This document shows positions 15,636-24,072 of a DNA stretch of 40,582 nucleotides, piece by piece (within the stretch, counting starts at the first letter, position 1; every line of letters starts with the position of its first letter). The notes beneath the pieces are model-generated. The model was given only the letters and a program-made list of their open reading frames with translations. It was not told the DNA's origin and did no database searches. Origin of the DNA: Oscillospiraceae bacterium (GTDB taxonomy: Bacteria; Bacillota; Clostridia; Oscillospirales; Ruminococcaceae); NCBI GenBank assembly GCA_022787085.1, contig JALFVE010000011.1:1-40582 (forward strand), given 5' to 3'. Position numbers and translations under genes: made by a program.

Positions 15636-18600
15636 TTAATGGACAAGCTTGTTTCCGCACTCGGCACAGAACTTCGCTGTCTCACTTGTGATCTTCGCTC
15701 CGCACTGATCGCAGAACTTGATCTTGGGCTTAGGTGCCTCGGCAGGCTTGCTCTGCTCCACCGGCTTAACGGGTGCAGCAGCGGGCTGTGCAGACTTTGC
15801 TGCCTCAACAGGCTTAACGGGTGCAGCAGCGGGCTGTGCAAGCTTTGCTGCCTCAACAGGCTTAGCAGGAGCAGCTGCGGGCTGTGCAGGCTTTGCTGCC
15901 TCAACAGGCTTAACAGGAGCTGCAGGCTTGCTCTGCTCCGCAGGCTGAACGGGCTTTGCAGGTTCAGCAGGCTTGCTCTGCACTACATCTATAGGCTTGA
16001 TGGGCTTGACCTCGGGAATGGAGGAAACAACCACTTCAATAGGCTTGATGGGCTTGATAGGCTCGGGCTTCTTTTCGGGAACAGCCTCGGGTTTCTTTTC
16101 CGCAGCAGCCTCGGGCTTCTTTTCGGGAACGGGCTTGGGTGCGGCAGCCTCCTTCTCGGCATTTTCTGCCTTTTTCCTTGCCTCCTCGATCTCCTTGCGC
16201 TCCTCCTCAAGCTCCAGAAGCTTTGCTTCCTCGGCAGCCTTGATCTCCTCGGCTTCCTTGAGCTTTGCCTCTGCTCTCGACTTCTGAATTGCGGCAAGAA
16301 CTCCGTTCAATACCTTAGCAGTAGGCTCAAATGCCTTCTTTTCAAAGTTGGAGTGAAGATCTGTGGACTTTCCGTTCTTCTCGATAACCTTGAAGGTCGC
16401 TCCCAGAATTCCGCTCTTGCCCTCAAATCTCTCGATCTGATCGACAGGGATATGGAGAAGTCCCGATGTTTTGCCCATTCCGTAAAGGTATTCGGTGGTG
16501 AGAAGGTAGGATTCCTCTGGATGTCCCATGGTAAATTCGTGAACAAATACGGGAAGCTCGAACTGCTCGGTTCTTGCATAGGTATTCTGGATCTTCACAA
16601 ACACGCTCTCGAAGGATTTTGAGATTCCGGGGATATAGAACTGGGATTCCTTGACGCTGTTTTCATACATGAGCTTCTTCATAAGCTCAACAAAGCCGTC
16701 TCTCTCCACTGTTCTGAGATTTGTGATATGAAGCTCCACCTGATTGATAAAGCGCTTCTTGGTGTCGGCGTCGATATCCATCTCATTGATATCCTTGATA
16801 AGCTCGAAGCAGCGATGCTCGCCCGAATTTCCGAGATTTTTGCACTTTTCGGAAAGGATATTGGCATCTGCCTCGCGGATCTTGGAATTAACCTTGCCGA
16901 TATACCTCTGGAGCATATCGTCGGGAGCATGATTTTCGTTTTTGTTTATCTTCTCGAGAAGGACGATAAGCTCTGCACGGCTCATGGCACCTATCTTCTC
17001 GGTGAGCTTTGTGTAATACTGAACATGGAGATTTGTAACTGCCTCGTCGATCCTCTTGATGAAGGGGAAGGTGATCTCGGGAATGAAGTCTCCCTCGGAG
17101 ATCTGCTCCTTGATATCCGCAAGCTTTTTCAGATCATGGCTTGCCACATCTCCGCAGAGCTTTTCAAGCTCCTGCCTCTGGAGAAGCTCTCTGCGCTCTC
17201 TGAGCTTTGTAACAGACGATTCATAAAGCTTTGGATCGAGTGTGGGCTTGCGCTTGTCAAGATCATCTGCAAATTTGTCGATCTCCTCGGCGGTGAGCTT
17301 CTCGATGGATGCCATCTGCTTGTCAAATTCAGCCTTGTCAAGCTGCTTGAGACGGCTTTCGATCTGCTCCGCATATGCCTTGCCCGCATCCTTATACTCG
17401 GGTGTATCATTAAGGGCAAGCTTCATGCTCAGAAGCTTATCCTTGGGTGCGCTCTGGATATTCTTGCAAAGCTCGGCAAGCTCCTGCTTGATAAGAACTT
17501 CGGTGCGCTCGTCGATCTGCTTGATGTATTTTGCGGAAAGCTCCTTGTCGAAATCTCCGCCCGAAAGAGCTTCTCTGAGCTTGGAAAGCTCCTTTCTGGG
17601 TGTTGTGGCGATATTCTTGCAGAGATTTTCCATCTCCGCCTTCATAAGCGTGATCTCGCAGCCTCTGATCTTTTCGAGATAAGGCGCGGTATTTTCCTTC
17701 TTGAAGCCAAGTGCGGAAATATCTGCGGAAAGCTTCTCCAGCTCGGGCTTTTTGAGCTTAGCGATATCCTTGCACATTGCGTCAAGCTTGTCAGTCTCGA
17801 TCTTATCGAATCGCTTGTCGATCTCGTCAAAATACTTCTTGACATATTCGGGATCGAATTTCTCGTTTTTGAGCTTCTCGGAAAGGGATGCAAGCTCGGG
17901 CTTGAACATATTTCCGATATTCTTGCAAAGCTCGTCGGCTTCCTTGTTGTAAAGGCTCTTTCTGCGTGCCTTGATAGTATCGAAATAGCCGGAGGTAAGC
18001 TCCTCGGGATATTTCTTGTCTCCGAGAGCCTTTTCCAGAGCATCGAGCTTTGCGTGGTCCATTGTGGGGATATCCTTGCACATATCGGAAAGCTCTGCCT
18101 TGAGGAGAGCCTTTGCACGCTCCTCGGTCATGGGGAGATACTTCTTTGAGATATCCTCGGGATATTTACCGCTCTTCAGTTCCTCGATGATCTTGTCAAG
18201 GTCGGACTTATTCATCTGAGGAATGGTATCGCACTTCTTGATAAATTCCGCATTTCTGAGCTCAGTCTCACGGGAATCAAGCTGAGACTTGTATTTGTCG
18301 GTAAGTGCTGCGGGATATTTGCCCGAAGCAATGACCGCTCTCAGGCTGTCGAGCTTTGCCTTGTCGGCAGCGGCAATGCCTGCAAATGCATCGGAAACCT
18401 CCTTATTAAGAAGCTCCTGCTTTCTTGCGTCGATATCCTTCTTATAAGGTGCCTTGAGTCCCTCTCTGCACTTAACTTCGGAGAGCTTTGCAAGCATATC
18501 ATCGAGAGCCTTGTTATCGGCTTCGGAAATGCCCTTGCAGAGTGCGGAAAGCTCAGTTCTTGCAAAGCCGTCCCTTGCCTCGGAGAGCTTAGCGGTGAAA

Positions 18601-20363
18601 TGACGGGTGAACATTTTGTCATATTTTCCCGATGCAAGGGTCTTTTCCAGCTCGTCTGCCTTTGCCTTGTCGGGGATAGCCTTGAACATTTCCGAAAGAT
18701 CTTTCAGCTGTGCTGTGAGGGCAGCATCCTTTACCATTGCGATATAGGGAGCTGATACAACCTCGTCATAGCCGCCTTCGGTTATCTTCTTCATAACTGC
18801 GTCAAGCTCCTCGGGCTTTTTCAGGGTAAGCCCCGTGCAGAGAAGCTTCAGCTGATTTTCCTCGCAGTTTAGGAGGGCAAGCTTTATCTTGAGAAGATAC
18901 TTGCCTGTGTTTTTCTTATCAAGGGGCATATCAAAAATGCGCTTGCGGAGCTGCTTCAGCTCGTCCTCATTAAGAGCTGAAAGATCTGCGCATTCCTCTG
19001 CAAGAACAGCCTCGTTCTTAACTGCCTTTTCCATCTCCCCGACCGTATCGAAAATGGTGCCGTTATAGGTTCTGGCGGCAATCTCGTATTCCTTGCAGTA
19101 TGTATCCAGCTCCTCGAAAACGGGAGCGTTTTTAAGCTTGTATTTTGCTGCGGCTGCCTTTATATCCTCGGAAATAAGGGCAGCTCTTGCTCCGCCGCAA
19201 TTGAGCTTTCCATCAGCGTCACGGCAGTCTGCGGGGATATAGGAGCTTTCAAGATATTTTCCAAGCTCTGCGGGAGTGAGGGCAGAGCTGTTCCAGTATT
19301 CAGCAATATTCTCAACTGCCTCTGCGTCTGCGGGAGATGCGGCTCTTGCCATATTGAAAACTGCGGGATATGCGGGACGGACTCCCAGCATAGCGGCAAT
19401 ATCCTTTTTAAGCTCCTCGGGAGCTGCGGAGGAAAGCTCCGCTGCCTTTAAGCTCTCAGCAAATTTGTCCTTGTCGGGAGCAGAATATTTAAAGCCATAG
19501 CTGTTTTTCTCGGAAACAAGCTTTCTGAAATTATCCTTTAATACAACGGTATCTTCGGAGGCATATGCCCTCTCGTCGATGGAAACGCCGCACTTTGCAG
19601 CAAGCTTTGAAAAGAGCCTGCCGGTAAATCCCTTAATATCAAAATCTATCTCGGCTGCCTTGAAGGCTGCGGCATGAGGCTCCATATCCTTTATAAGCCT
19701 GTCGCACAGCTCAAGGCCCTTGTCAAGCTCCTTGCAGCGGGATTCGTTCTTATCGCAGGAGATCTTTGTGCCGAATATCTCAAACTCGGTCTCGCCGATT
19801 ATCTCGGGGGATACAAACTCGGAAGCAAGCTCGTCCAGATAGCCGTTTATCTTTTCCGAAACGTCCTTTTCCGAAAGCACGGCGGGGTCCTCAAGGGTGC
19901 ATTTTTTATAAAGGAAATGATTCGTTATCTTCTTAAAGGGCTGAACAACGTTGGTGAGGGGTGTTACGGGGGCATATGGCTTGCCCTCCTTTTTCATATG
20001 CTCCTCGCTGATGATAAGGGTGTCGTGCTTTCCGTCGATCATCCAGTCCTCTGCCTCAAAGGCTGCATCAAAAAGAAGACTTGCAATGATGACCTTGCCG
20101 TTTTCGGCGGCGATCTTTCTTGCATCGGCTATTTTAAAAGGCTCAAAGCTCTCGCCGTCCTCGGACATGAGAAGCATATCCGACATTCGGCAGATATCGG
20201 TGCTGTTGCTCTTTGCCTCCTCCTTTGAGCAGGGAATGTAGATAACTCCGTCAAGCAGAGGGTGGCAGAAAAGCCGTCCCACATTGAAATATTTGTCGGT
20301 AAACGCCGCTGTAAATTCGCTGCAGGAAGCCTTAAAACGACCGTAATCCCTAAAAATTTCCAC
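15636..20363 (-). CDS. Giant helical-repeat, PH-like, zinc-ribbon protein of unknown function
   Basis: The protein has 1575 aa if started at GTG 20363, which has GGGAGGAA 8 nt upstream; an ATG at 20420 has no such site. No signal peptide or membrane helix. An N-terminal region of about 450 residues is of unknown fold (starts MEIFRDYGRFKASC). Residues 458-1224 are fifteen tandem units of ~51 aa. The typical unit begins C-K-x-I, continues L..L...L, and ends Y...I..R...L...EL. Residues ~1236-1335 look like a bacterial PH-type domain (YLLTTEYLYG...IPVDQIERFEG). A charged coiled coil spans about 1340-1400, then a Pro/Ala/Lys linker with 16-residue repeats. The end is a zinc ribbon, CDQC...CAEC, at 1551-1575. 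It has its own promoter and terminator, so it is a single-gene unit. The layout suggests a cytoplasmic scaffold or adaptor (inference). I do not recognise the family. Confidence 0.85.
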   Translation of the reverse strand: MEIFRDYGRFKASCSEFTAAFTDKYFNVGRLFCHPLLDGVIYIPCSKEEAKSNSTDICRMSDMLLMSEDGESFEPFKIADARKIAAENGKVIIASLLFDAAFEAEDWMIDGKHDTLIISEEHMKKEGKPYAPVTPLTNVVQPFKKITNHFLYKKCTLEDPAVLSEKDVSEKINGYLDELASEFVSPEIIGETEFEIFGTKISCDKNESRCKELDKGLELCDRLIKDMEPHAAAFKAAEIDFDIKGFTGRLFSKLAAKCGVSIDERAYASEDTVVLKDNFRKLVSEKNSYGFKYSAPDKDKFAESLKAAELSSAAPEELKKDIAAMLGVRPAYPAVFNMARAASPADAEAVENIAEYWNSSALTPAELGKYLESSYIPADCRDADGKLNCGGARAALISEDIKAAAAKYKLKNAPVFEELDTYCKEYEIAARTYNGTIFDTVGEMEKAVKNEAVLAEECADLSALNEDELKQLRKRIFDMPLDKKNTGKYLLKIKLALLNCEENQLKLLCTGLTLKKPEELDAVMKKITEGGYDEVVSAPYIAMVKDAALTAQLKDLSEMFKAIPDKAKADELEKTLASGKYDKMFTRHFTAKLSEARDGFARTELSALCKGISEADNKALDDMLAKLSEVKCREGLKAPYKKDIDARKQELLNKEVSDAFAGIAAADKAKLDSLRAVIASGKYPAALTDKYKSQLDSRETELRNAEFIKKCDTIPQMNKSDLDKIIEELKSGKYPEDISKKYLPMTEERAKALLKAELSDMCKDIPTMDHAKLDALEKALGDKKYPEELTSGYFDTIKARRKSLYNKEADELCKNIGNMFKPELASLSEKLKNEKFDPEYVKKYFDEIDKRFDKIETDKLDAMCKDIAKLKKPELEKLSADISALGFKKENTAPYLEKIRGCEITLMKAEMENLCKNIATTPRKELSKLREALSGGDFDKELSAKYIKQIDERTEVLIKQELAELCKNIQSAPKDKLLSMKLALNDTPEYKDAGKAYAEQIESRLKQLDKAEFDKQMASIEKLTAEEIDKFADDLDKRKPTLDPKLYESSVTKLRERRELLQRQELEKLCGDVASHDLKKLADIKEQISEGDFIPEITFPFIKRIDEAVTNLHVQYYTKLTEKIGAMSRAELIVLLEKINKNENHAPDDMLQRYIGKVNSKIREADANILSEKCKNLGNSGEHRCFELIKDINEMDIDADTKKRFINQVELHITNLRTVERDGFVELMKKLMYENSVKESQFYIPGISKSFESVFVKIQNTYARTEQFELPVFVHEFTMGHPEESYLLTTEYLYGMGKTSGLLHIPVDQIERFEGKSGILGATFKVIEKNGKSTDLHSNFEKKAFEPTAKVLNGVLAAIQKSRAEAKLKEAEEIKAAEEAKLLELEEERKEIEEARKKAENAEKEAAAPKPVPEKKPEAAAEKKPEAVPEKKPEPIKPIKPIEVVVSSIPEVKPIKPIDVVQSKPAEPAKPVQPAEQSKPAAPVKPVEAAKPAQPAAAPAKPVEAAKLAQPAAAPVKPVEAAKSAQPAAAPVKPVEQSKPAEAPKPKIKFCDQCGAKITSETAKFCAECGNKLVH
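15798..15945 (-). repeat. 48-bp tandem repeats in the Pro/Ala/Lys linker
   Basis: Three nearly identical copies with a 48-bp period (phase points 15801, 15849, 15897), encoding the 16-residue unit AAPAKPVEAAKxAQPA. Flanking sequence carries degenerate copies. The DNA-level identity points to recent expansion by slippage or recombination. Confidence 0.85.
16692..18992 (-). repeat. Fifteen ~51-residue protein repeats (coding)
   Basis: Tandem units inside the giant protein, residues 458-1224, about 153 bp each. Most start with Cys-Lys/Gly/Asp-x-Ile and keep a Tyr about 34 residues in and an Arg about 4 residues later. They are diverged at DNA level, unlike the linker repeats, so they are an old array. 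Confidence 0.85.
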
Positions 20364-20483
20364 AGTTGATTCCTCCCGTTTGCTGACTCTGCGCCGTTCC
20401 GCAACAGCAGCAGAGGTCATTTTTTCTTTGTTTGCGAGCCCGTCTCCCTATAAGAAAGGCTTCTATCGCATGATATTATTAAC

Positions 20484-20512
20484 ATTATAACAAAAAAAAG
20501 GAAGTATGTCAA
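20484..20512 (-). promoter_or_regulatory. Promoter of the giant repeat protein gene
   Basis: On the minus strand TTGACA (20512-20507), a 17-nt spacer with a long T tract, TATAAT (20489-20484). The leader is about 115 nt. Confidence 0.8.
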
Positions 20513-20601
20513 CGTGAAGTTAGAGTATTTTATACAAAAATATTTTCAAATTTATTTGTTACATTTGCATAATCGGGCGTTTGAGGCAGCAAAAACGCCA
20601 T

Positions 20602-21165
20602 TTACATATCCGCAATAGTTTTATTTTCATTTTCTGACATCTGAATCATTTCATCAAGAGTTCTGGGGGTATATCCGTTTACATCCACGCCTGCATTGAA
20701 GGCTCTCTCGAAATGCTCTTTGTTATTTAAAATTATCCGATATGCGGGGGTATCGAAATTATTGTGGATATGCCCGTAAACATGATACGCCCCTCTGAAA
20801 TAGCCGTCCCATTCAAGCAGAGGATAGTGGCAAAGCACCACACTTCTGTCATTATCCTTGATTACCGCATAATTCTCAACCGATACAAATTCCTTTCTGA
20901 GCCTTTCATCGGTGAATCTCTTGTCATGATTGCCGAGGATAAGATGCTTTCGTCCCATTAGCCTTCTGAGAATAGTCAGCTCATCTTCAAGCTGCATTTT
21001 GAAAAACACATCTCCGATAACATAAACATCGTCATCCTTTGTAACGACCGAATTCCAGTTATGAATAATAGAATTAATCATTTCCCTGCCGTTCTCAAAG
21101 GGTCGCTCTGACATACAGATAACATTTTCATGCCCTAAATGAAGGTCTGCCGTATAGAAAATCAT
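20602..21165 (-). CDS. Calcineurin-like metallophosphoesterase
   Basis: A soluble protein of 187 aa. The start at 21165 is chosen because AAAGGAG lies 7 nt upstream; a longer frame begins inside that region. Dinuclear-metal motifs in order: TADLHLGHENV (D7, H9), VIGDVFF, LGNHDKR, LCHYPLLEW, VYGHIHNN. The C-terminal FNAGVDVNGYTPRTLDEM is typical of a small phosphoesterase group common in bacteria and phages. The substrate is unknown. The gene follows the tRNA terminator and probably has a promoter I could not identify, or is reached by read-through. Confidence 0.9.
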   Translation of the reverse strand: MIFYTADLHLGHENVICMSERPFENGREMINSIIHNWNSVVTKDDDVYVIGDVFFKMQLEDELTILRRLMGRKHLILGNHDKRFTDERLRKEFVSVENYAVIKDNDRSVVLCHYPLLEWDGYFRGAYHVYGHIHNNFDTPAYRIILNNKEHFERAFNAGVDVNGYTPRTLDEMIQMSENENKTIADM

Positions 21166-21189
21166 GGTCAATCTCCTTTCTGTGAATAT

Positions 21190-21220
21190 AAAAAAAGTCC
21201 CCTTCAATCAAGAAGAGGAC
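21190..21220 (-). terminator. Terminator of the tRNA operon
   Basis: On the minus strand GTCCTCTT (21220-21213) pairs with AAGGGGAC (21204-21197), followed by seven T. It lies 4 nt after the CCA end of tRNA-His. Confidence 0.85.
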
Positions 21221-21224
21221 ACTG

Positions 21225-21302
21225 TGGGGTGGGAGATGGGATTCGAACCCACGATCTTCGGGACCACAATCCGACGCTTTAACCAGCTAAGCTACACCCA
21301 CC
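21225..21302 (-). tRNA. tRNA-His (GTG)
   Basis: The cloverleaf is readable on the minus strand. The anticodon loop has GTG, the T arm is GTGGGTTCGAATCCCAT, there is an extra 5' G (G-1) opposite C73, and the 3' CCA is encoded. One T-T mismatch is seen in the acceptor stem. Confidence 0.93.
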
Positions 21303-21419
21303 ATATAAAATGCAGCATCTGAGGATGCTACATAATAATACGCTCCCGAACGCAGAAGCATGGGAGCTGTTCGGATAAAGAAGCGACACAGACAAGCTGC
21401 AGGGCTTCAAAGGAAAGAA

Positions 21420-21496
21420 TGGCGCGTCTTACTGGACTCGAACCAGTGGCTTACTGCTTAGAAGGCAGTTACTCTATCCAACTGAGTTAAAGACGC
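21420..21496 (-). tRNA. tRNA-Arg (TCT)
   Basis: Acceptor stem GCGTCTT/AAGACGC, anticodon stem CTGCC.. with loop CTTCTAA giving TCT, T arm with GGTTCGAGTCC, discriminator G and encoded CCA. Confidence 0.95.
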
Positions 21497-21502
21497 ATAT
21501 AT

Positions 21503-21521
21503 AAAACCCCGTTCGACGGGG
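21503..21521 (-). other. Hairpin between tRNA-Gly and tRNA-Arg
   Basis: CCCCGT-TCG-ACGGGG followed by TTTT on the minus strand. It resembles a weak terminator inside the tRNA operon, or a processing element between the two tRNAs. Confidence 0.5.
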
Positions 21522-21524
21522 ATT

Positions 21525-21599
21525 GTGGAGCGGGTGATGGGAATCGAACCCACGCGACCAGCTTGGAAGGCTGGAGTTCTACCATTGAACTACACCCGC
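21525..21599 (-). tRNA. tRNA-Gly (TCC)
   Basis: Acceptor GCGGGTG/CACCCGC, anticodon loop CTTCCAA (TCC), T arm GTGGGTTCGATTCCCAT, discriminator T and encoded CCA. It is the first gene of the tRNA operon. Confidence 0.95.
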
Positions 21600-21631
21600 A
21601 TATCAGCGTATCACCTCAAGTGACGTTTTAT

Positions 21632-21660
21632 ATTATATCACACATATCTGCAGATGTCAA
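21632..21660 (-). promoter_or_regulatory. Promoter of the tRNA operon
   Basis: On the minus strand TTGACA (21660-21655), 17 nt, TATAAT (21637-21632): a full consensus match, fitting strong stable-RNA transcription of Gly-Arg-His. Confidence 0.85.
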
Positions 21661-21765
21661 GTGTTTTTGGTGAAAAAATTTTTCTGCGGCGCAATATTTT
21701 TTTGTGCAATATATGCAACTTTTTCCCTAAACCGCTTTAAATCGTCATTTGGGCAAAAATATTCA

Positions 21766-21794
21766 TTGACAAACAGGGCAGAAAAAGATATAAT
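21766..21794 (+). promoter_or_regulatory. Promoter of the aconitase operon
   Basis: TTGACA (21766-21771), 17 nt, TATAAT (21789-21794). The predicted start is near 21801, giving a leader of about 90 nt. Confidence 0.85.
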
Positions 21795-21810
21795 ATAAAG
21801 TATAAAAAAA

Positions 21811-21869
21811 GCAAGGGCGCTTTCCATCCGTTGTGCGCCCTGCGGGGACGTCGGCGGAAAGCCCCCCGC
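21811..21869 (+). promoter_or_regulatory. Kissing-loop RNA structure in the aconitase leader
   Basis: Hairpin 1 is GCAAGGGCGC (21811-21820) with GCGCCCTGC (21835-21843). Hairpin 2 is GCGGGG (21842-21847) with CCCCGC (21864-21869). Loop 1 holds CTTTCC..CCG (21820-21830) and loop 2 holds CGGCGGAAAG (21852-21861), which can pair over 9 bp. The structure ends only a few nt before the ribosome binding site GAAAGGA (21873-21879). It may be a regulatory fold, but no known riboswitch class is recognised. Confidence 0.5.
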
Positions 21870-21888
21870 TCTGAAAGGATTGATTAAA

Positions 21889-23826
21889 ATGGGACTTACA
21901 CTTACCGAAAAAATCCTCAAGGCTCACGTTGTTGACGGCGAATTTGTCAAGGGCGGCGAGATCGGTATCAGGATCGACCAGACATTAACGCAGGACGCTA
22001 CGGGCACCATGGCTTACCTCGAATTTGAGGCTATGGGCGTTCCCAGAGTCAAGACCGAGCGTTCTGTGGCTTACATTGACCATAACACTCTTCAGTCGGG
22101 CTTTGAAAATGCTGACGACCACCGTTTTATAGGCTCTGTTGCCAAGAAGCACGGAATCTATTTTTCACGTCCCGGCAACGGTATCTGCCATCAGGTTCAT
22201 CTTGAGCGCTTCGGTGCTCCCGGAAAGACCCTTATCGGCTCCGACAGCCACACTCCCACAGGCGGCGGAATCGGCATGATCGCTATCGGTGCGGGCGGTC
22301 TTGATGTTGCTGTTGCAATGGGCGGCGGCGCATACTATATTACATATCCCAAGATCGTTAAAGTCGAGCTTACAGGCAAGCTTTCCCCCTGGGTCTCCGC
22401 CAAGGACGTTATCCTTGAGGTTTTAAGACGTCTCTCCGTTAAGGGCGGCGTGGGCAAGGTCATCGAATACTGCGGCGAGGGCGTCAAGACCCTTTCCGTT
22501 CCCGAGAGAGCTACCATCACCAACATGGGCGCTGAGCTTGGCGCAACCACCTCCATCTTTCCCTCAGACGAGACTACAAGGGAATTTCTCAAGGCTCAGA
22601 AGAGAGAGGACGTTTACGTTCCCCTTTCCGCTGATCCCGACGCTGTTTATGACGAGGTCGTTGAGATAAATCTCTCCGAGCTTGTTCCTCTTGCAGCTTG
22701 TCCTCATTCTCCCGACAATGTTAAGACCGTTGAGGAGATAGGCAGCCTGAAAATTGATCAGGTCTGCATCGGTTCCTGCACCAACAGCTCCCTTATGGAT
22801 ATGATGAAGGTCGCTCACATTCTCAAGGGCAAGACCGTTCATCCCGACGTTTCCCTTTCCATTGCTCCCGGCTCCAAGCAGGTGCTCAATATGCTTGCTC
22901 AGAACGGCGCTCTCGCTGTTATGATTGACGCAGGTGCAAGAATCCTCGAATCTGCCTGCGGTCCCTGCATCGGCATGGGTCAGTCCCCCAACTCAAAGGG
23001 CATTTCTCTAAGAACATTCAACCGCAACTTTGAAGGAAGAAGCGGCACCAAGGACGGTCAGATCTATCTCGTATCCCCCGAAATGGCTGCTGCATCCGCT
23101 CTCACAGGCTATCTCACGGACCCCAGAACTCTCGAGGGCAGCTTTGAATTTACTATGCCCAAGGAGTTCGTTATCAATGATAACATGGTTGTTCCTCCTG
23201 CGACAGAGGCTGAGATGGATTCCGTTCAGATACTCCGCGGTCCCAACATCAAGCCCTTCCCCGAGACTGCTCCCCTCGCAGATTCCATTGAGTGCGGCTG
23301 CTCCCTCAAGGTCGGCGACAATATCACCACAGACCACATTATGCCCGCAGGCGCAAAGATACTTCCCCTGCGCTCCAATATCCCCGCTATCTCCAATTAC
23401 TGCTTCACCGTATGCGATGAGAAGTTCCCCGAGAGAGCCAAGTCTATGGGCAAGAGCATTATCGTGGGCGGCTCCAACTACGGTCAGGGCTCGTCCCGTG
23501 AGCACGCTGCTCTCGCTCCCCTTTATCTGGGCGTCAAGGCTGTTCTCGTTAAGAGCTTTGCCCGTATCCACAGAGCAAATCTTATCAATGCGGGTATCCT
23601 TCCTCTCACATTCGTGAACGAGGATGATTATGAGAATATCGCTCAGGGAGATGAGCTGGTTATTGCCGATGTCAGAAAGGCTGTTTCCGAGGGCAGATCG
23701 GAGCTTACCGTTGTAAACAAGACAAACGGCAGGGAAATTCCCGTTCTCTGCGAGCTTACAGGCAGAACCAAGGATATCGTTCTTGCAGGCGGTCTTCTTG
23801 ACTACACAAGAGAATCCCTGAAATAA
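21889..23826 (+). CDS. acn: Aconitate hydratase
   Basis: Interconverts citrate and isocitrate through cis-aconitate with a 4Fe-4S cluster. It has 645 aa, matching the shorter aconitase type found in anaerobic Firmicutes rather than the ~900-aa AcnA. ATG 21889 is chosen over an in-frame TTG at 21880 because GAAAGGA ends directly before the TTG. Cluster cysteines are C297 (CIGSCTNSS), C357 and C360 (ACGPCIGMG). The mobile C-terminal domain has GGSNYGQGSSREHAA. With the isocitrate dehydrogenase two genes downstream it forms an oxidative branch to 2-oxoglutarate; citrate synthase is not in the window. Confidence 0.95.
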   Translation: MGLTLTEKILKAHVVDGEFVKGGEIGIRIDQTLTQDATGTMAYLEFEAMGVPRVKTERSVAYIDHNTLQSGFENADDHRFIGSVAKKHGIYFSRPGNGICHQVHLERFGAPGKTLIGSDSHTPTGGGIGMIAIGAGGLDVAVAMGGGAYYITYPKIVKVELTGKLSPWVSAKDVILEVLRRLSVKGGVGKVIEYCGEGVKTLSVPERATITNMGAELGATTSIFPSDETTREFLKAQKREDVYVPLSADPDAVYDEVVEINLSELVPLAACPHSPDNVKTVEEIGSLKIDQVCIGSCTNSSLMDMMKVAHILKGKTVHPDVSLSIAPGSKQVLNMLAQNGALAVMIDAGARILESACGPCIGMGQSPNSKGISLRTFNRNFEGRSGTKDGQIYLVSPEMAAASALTGYLTDPRTLEGSFEFTMPKEFVINDNMVVPPATEAEMDSVQILRGPNIKPFPETAPLADSIECGCSLKVGDNITTDHIMPAGAKILPLRSNIPAISNYCFTVCDEKFPERAKSMGKSIIVGGSNYGQGSSREHAALAPLYLGVKAVLVKSFARIHRANLINAGILPLTFVNEDDYENIAQGDELVIADVRKAVSEGRSELTVVNKTNGREIPVLCELTGRTKDIVLAGGLLDYTRESLK

Positions 23827-23855
23827 TCAGGCATTGCGGAATAAGGAGACAGACT

Positions 23856-24071
23856 ATGAACCCCGAATCATTTATGCTCAGGCTCCGCAGCGGTCCCCGC
23901 ACAGCCGAGGAATGGATCGTATTCATCCTTGCAGTGGCTATGGGTGTGGGCATTGACACATCATTAAAGAAGAAATTTCCCGATATGAGTCTGAGAATGA
24001 GGCGGGCAGTCTCCTATATTCCAATGATCGCTATACTTATAATTTACCTATTCTTTATTAAAAGTCATTAA
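23856..24071 (+). CDS. Small membrane protein of unknown function
   Basis: A 71-aa protein with AAGGAG shortly before the ATG. The N-terminus is polar and basic. A hydrophobic stretch spans about 20-33 (EEWIVFILAVAMGVGI) and a clear transmembrane helix lies near the C-terminus (SYIPMIAILIIYLFFI, about 53-68). It sits 29 nt after acn and one nucleotide before the next gene, so all three are probably cotranscribed. No family is recognised. Confidence 0.7.
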   Translation: MNPESFMLRLRSGPRTAEEWIVFILAVAMGVGIDTSLKKKFPDMSLRMRRAVSYIPMIAILIIYLFFIKSH

Positions 24072-24072
24072 A

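Noticed and set aside
15798-15945. CRISPR array
   Set aside because: The 48-bp units are contiguous without spacers and are in frame as protein repeats.
16728-18149. 473-codon plus-strand frame opposite the giant repeat gene
   Set aside because: The true coding strand is shown by the regular 51-residue protein repeat and the zinc ribbon; the antisense product is a biased Leu/Ile-rich string.
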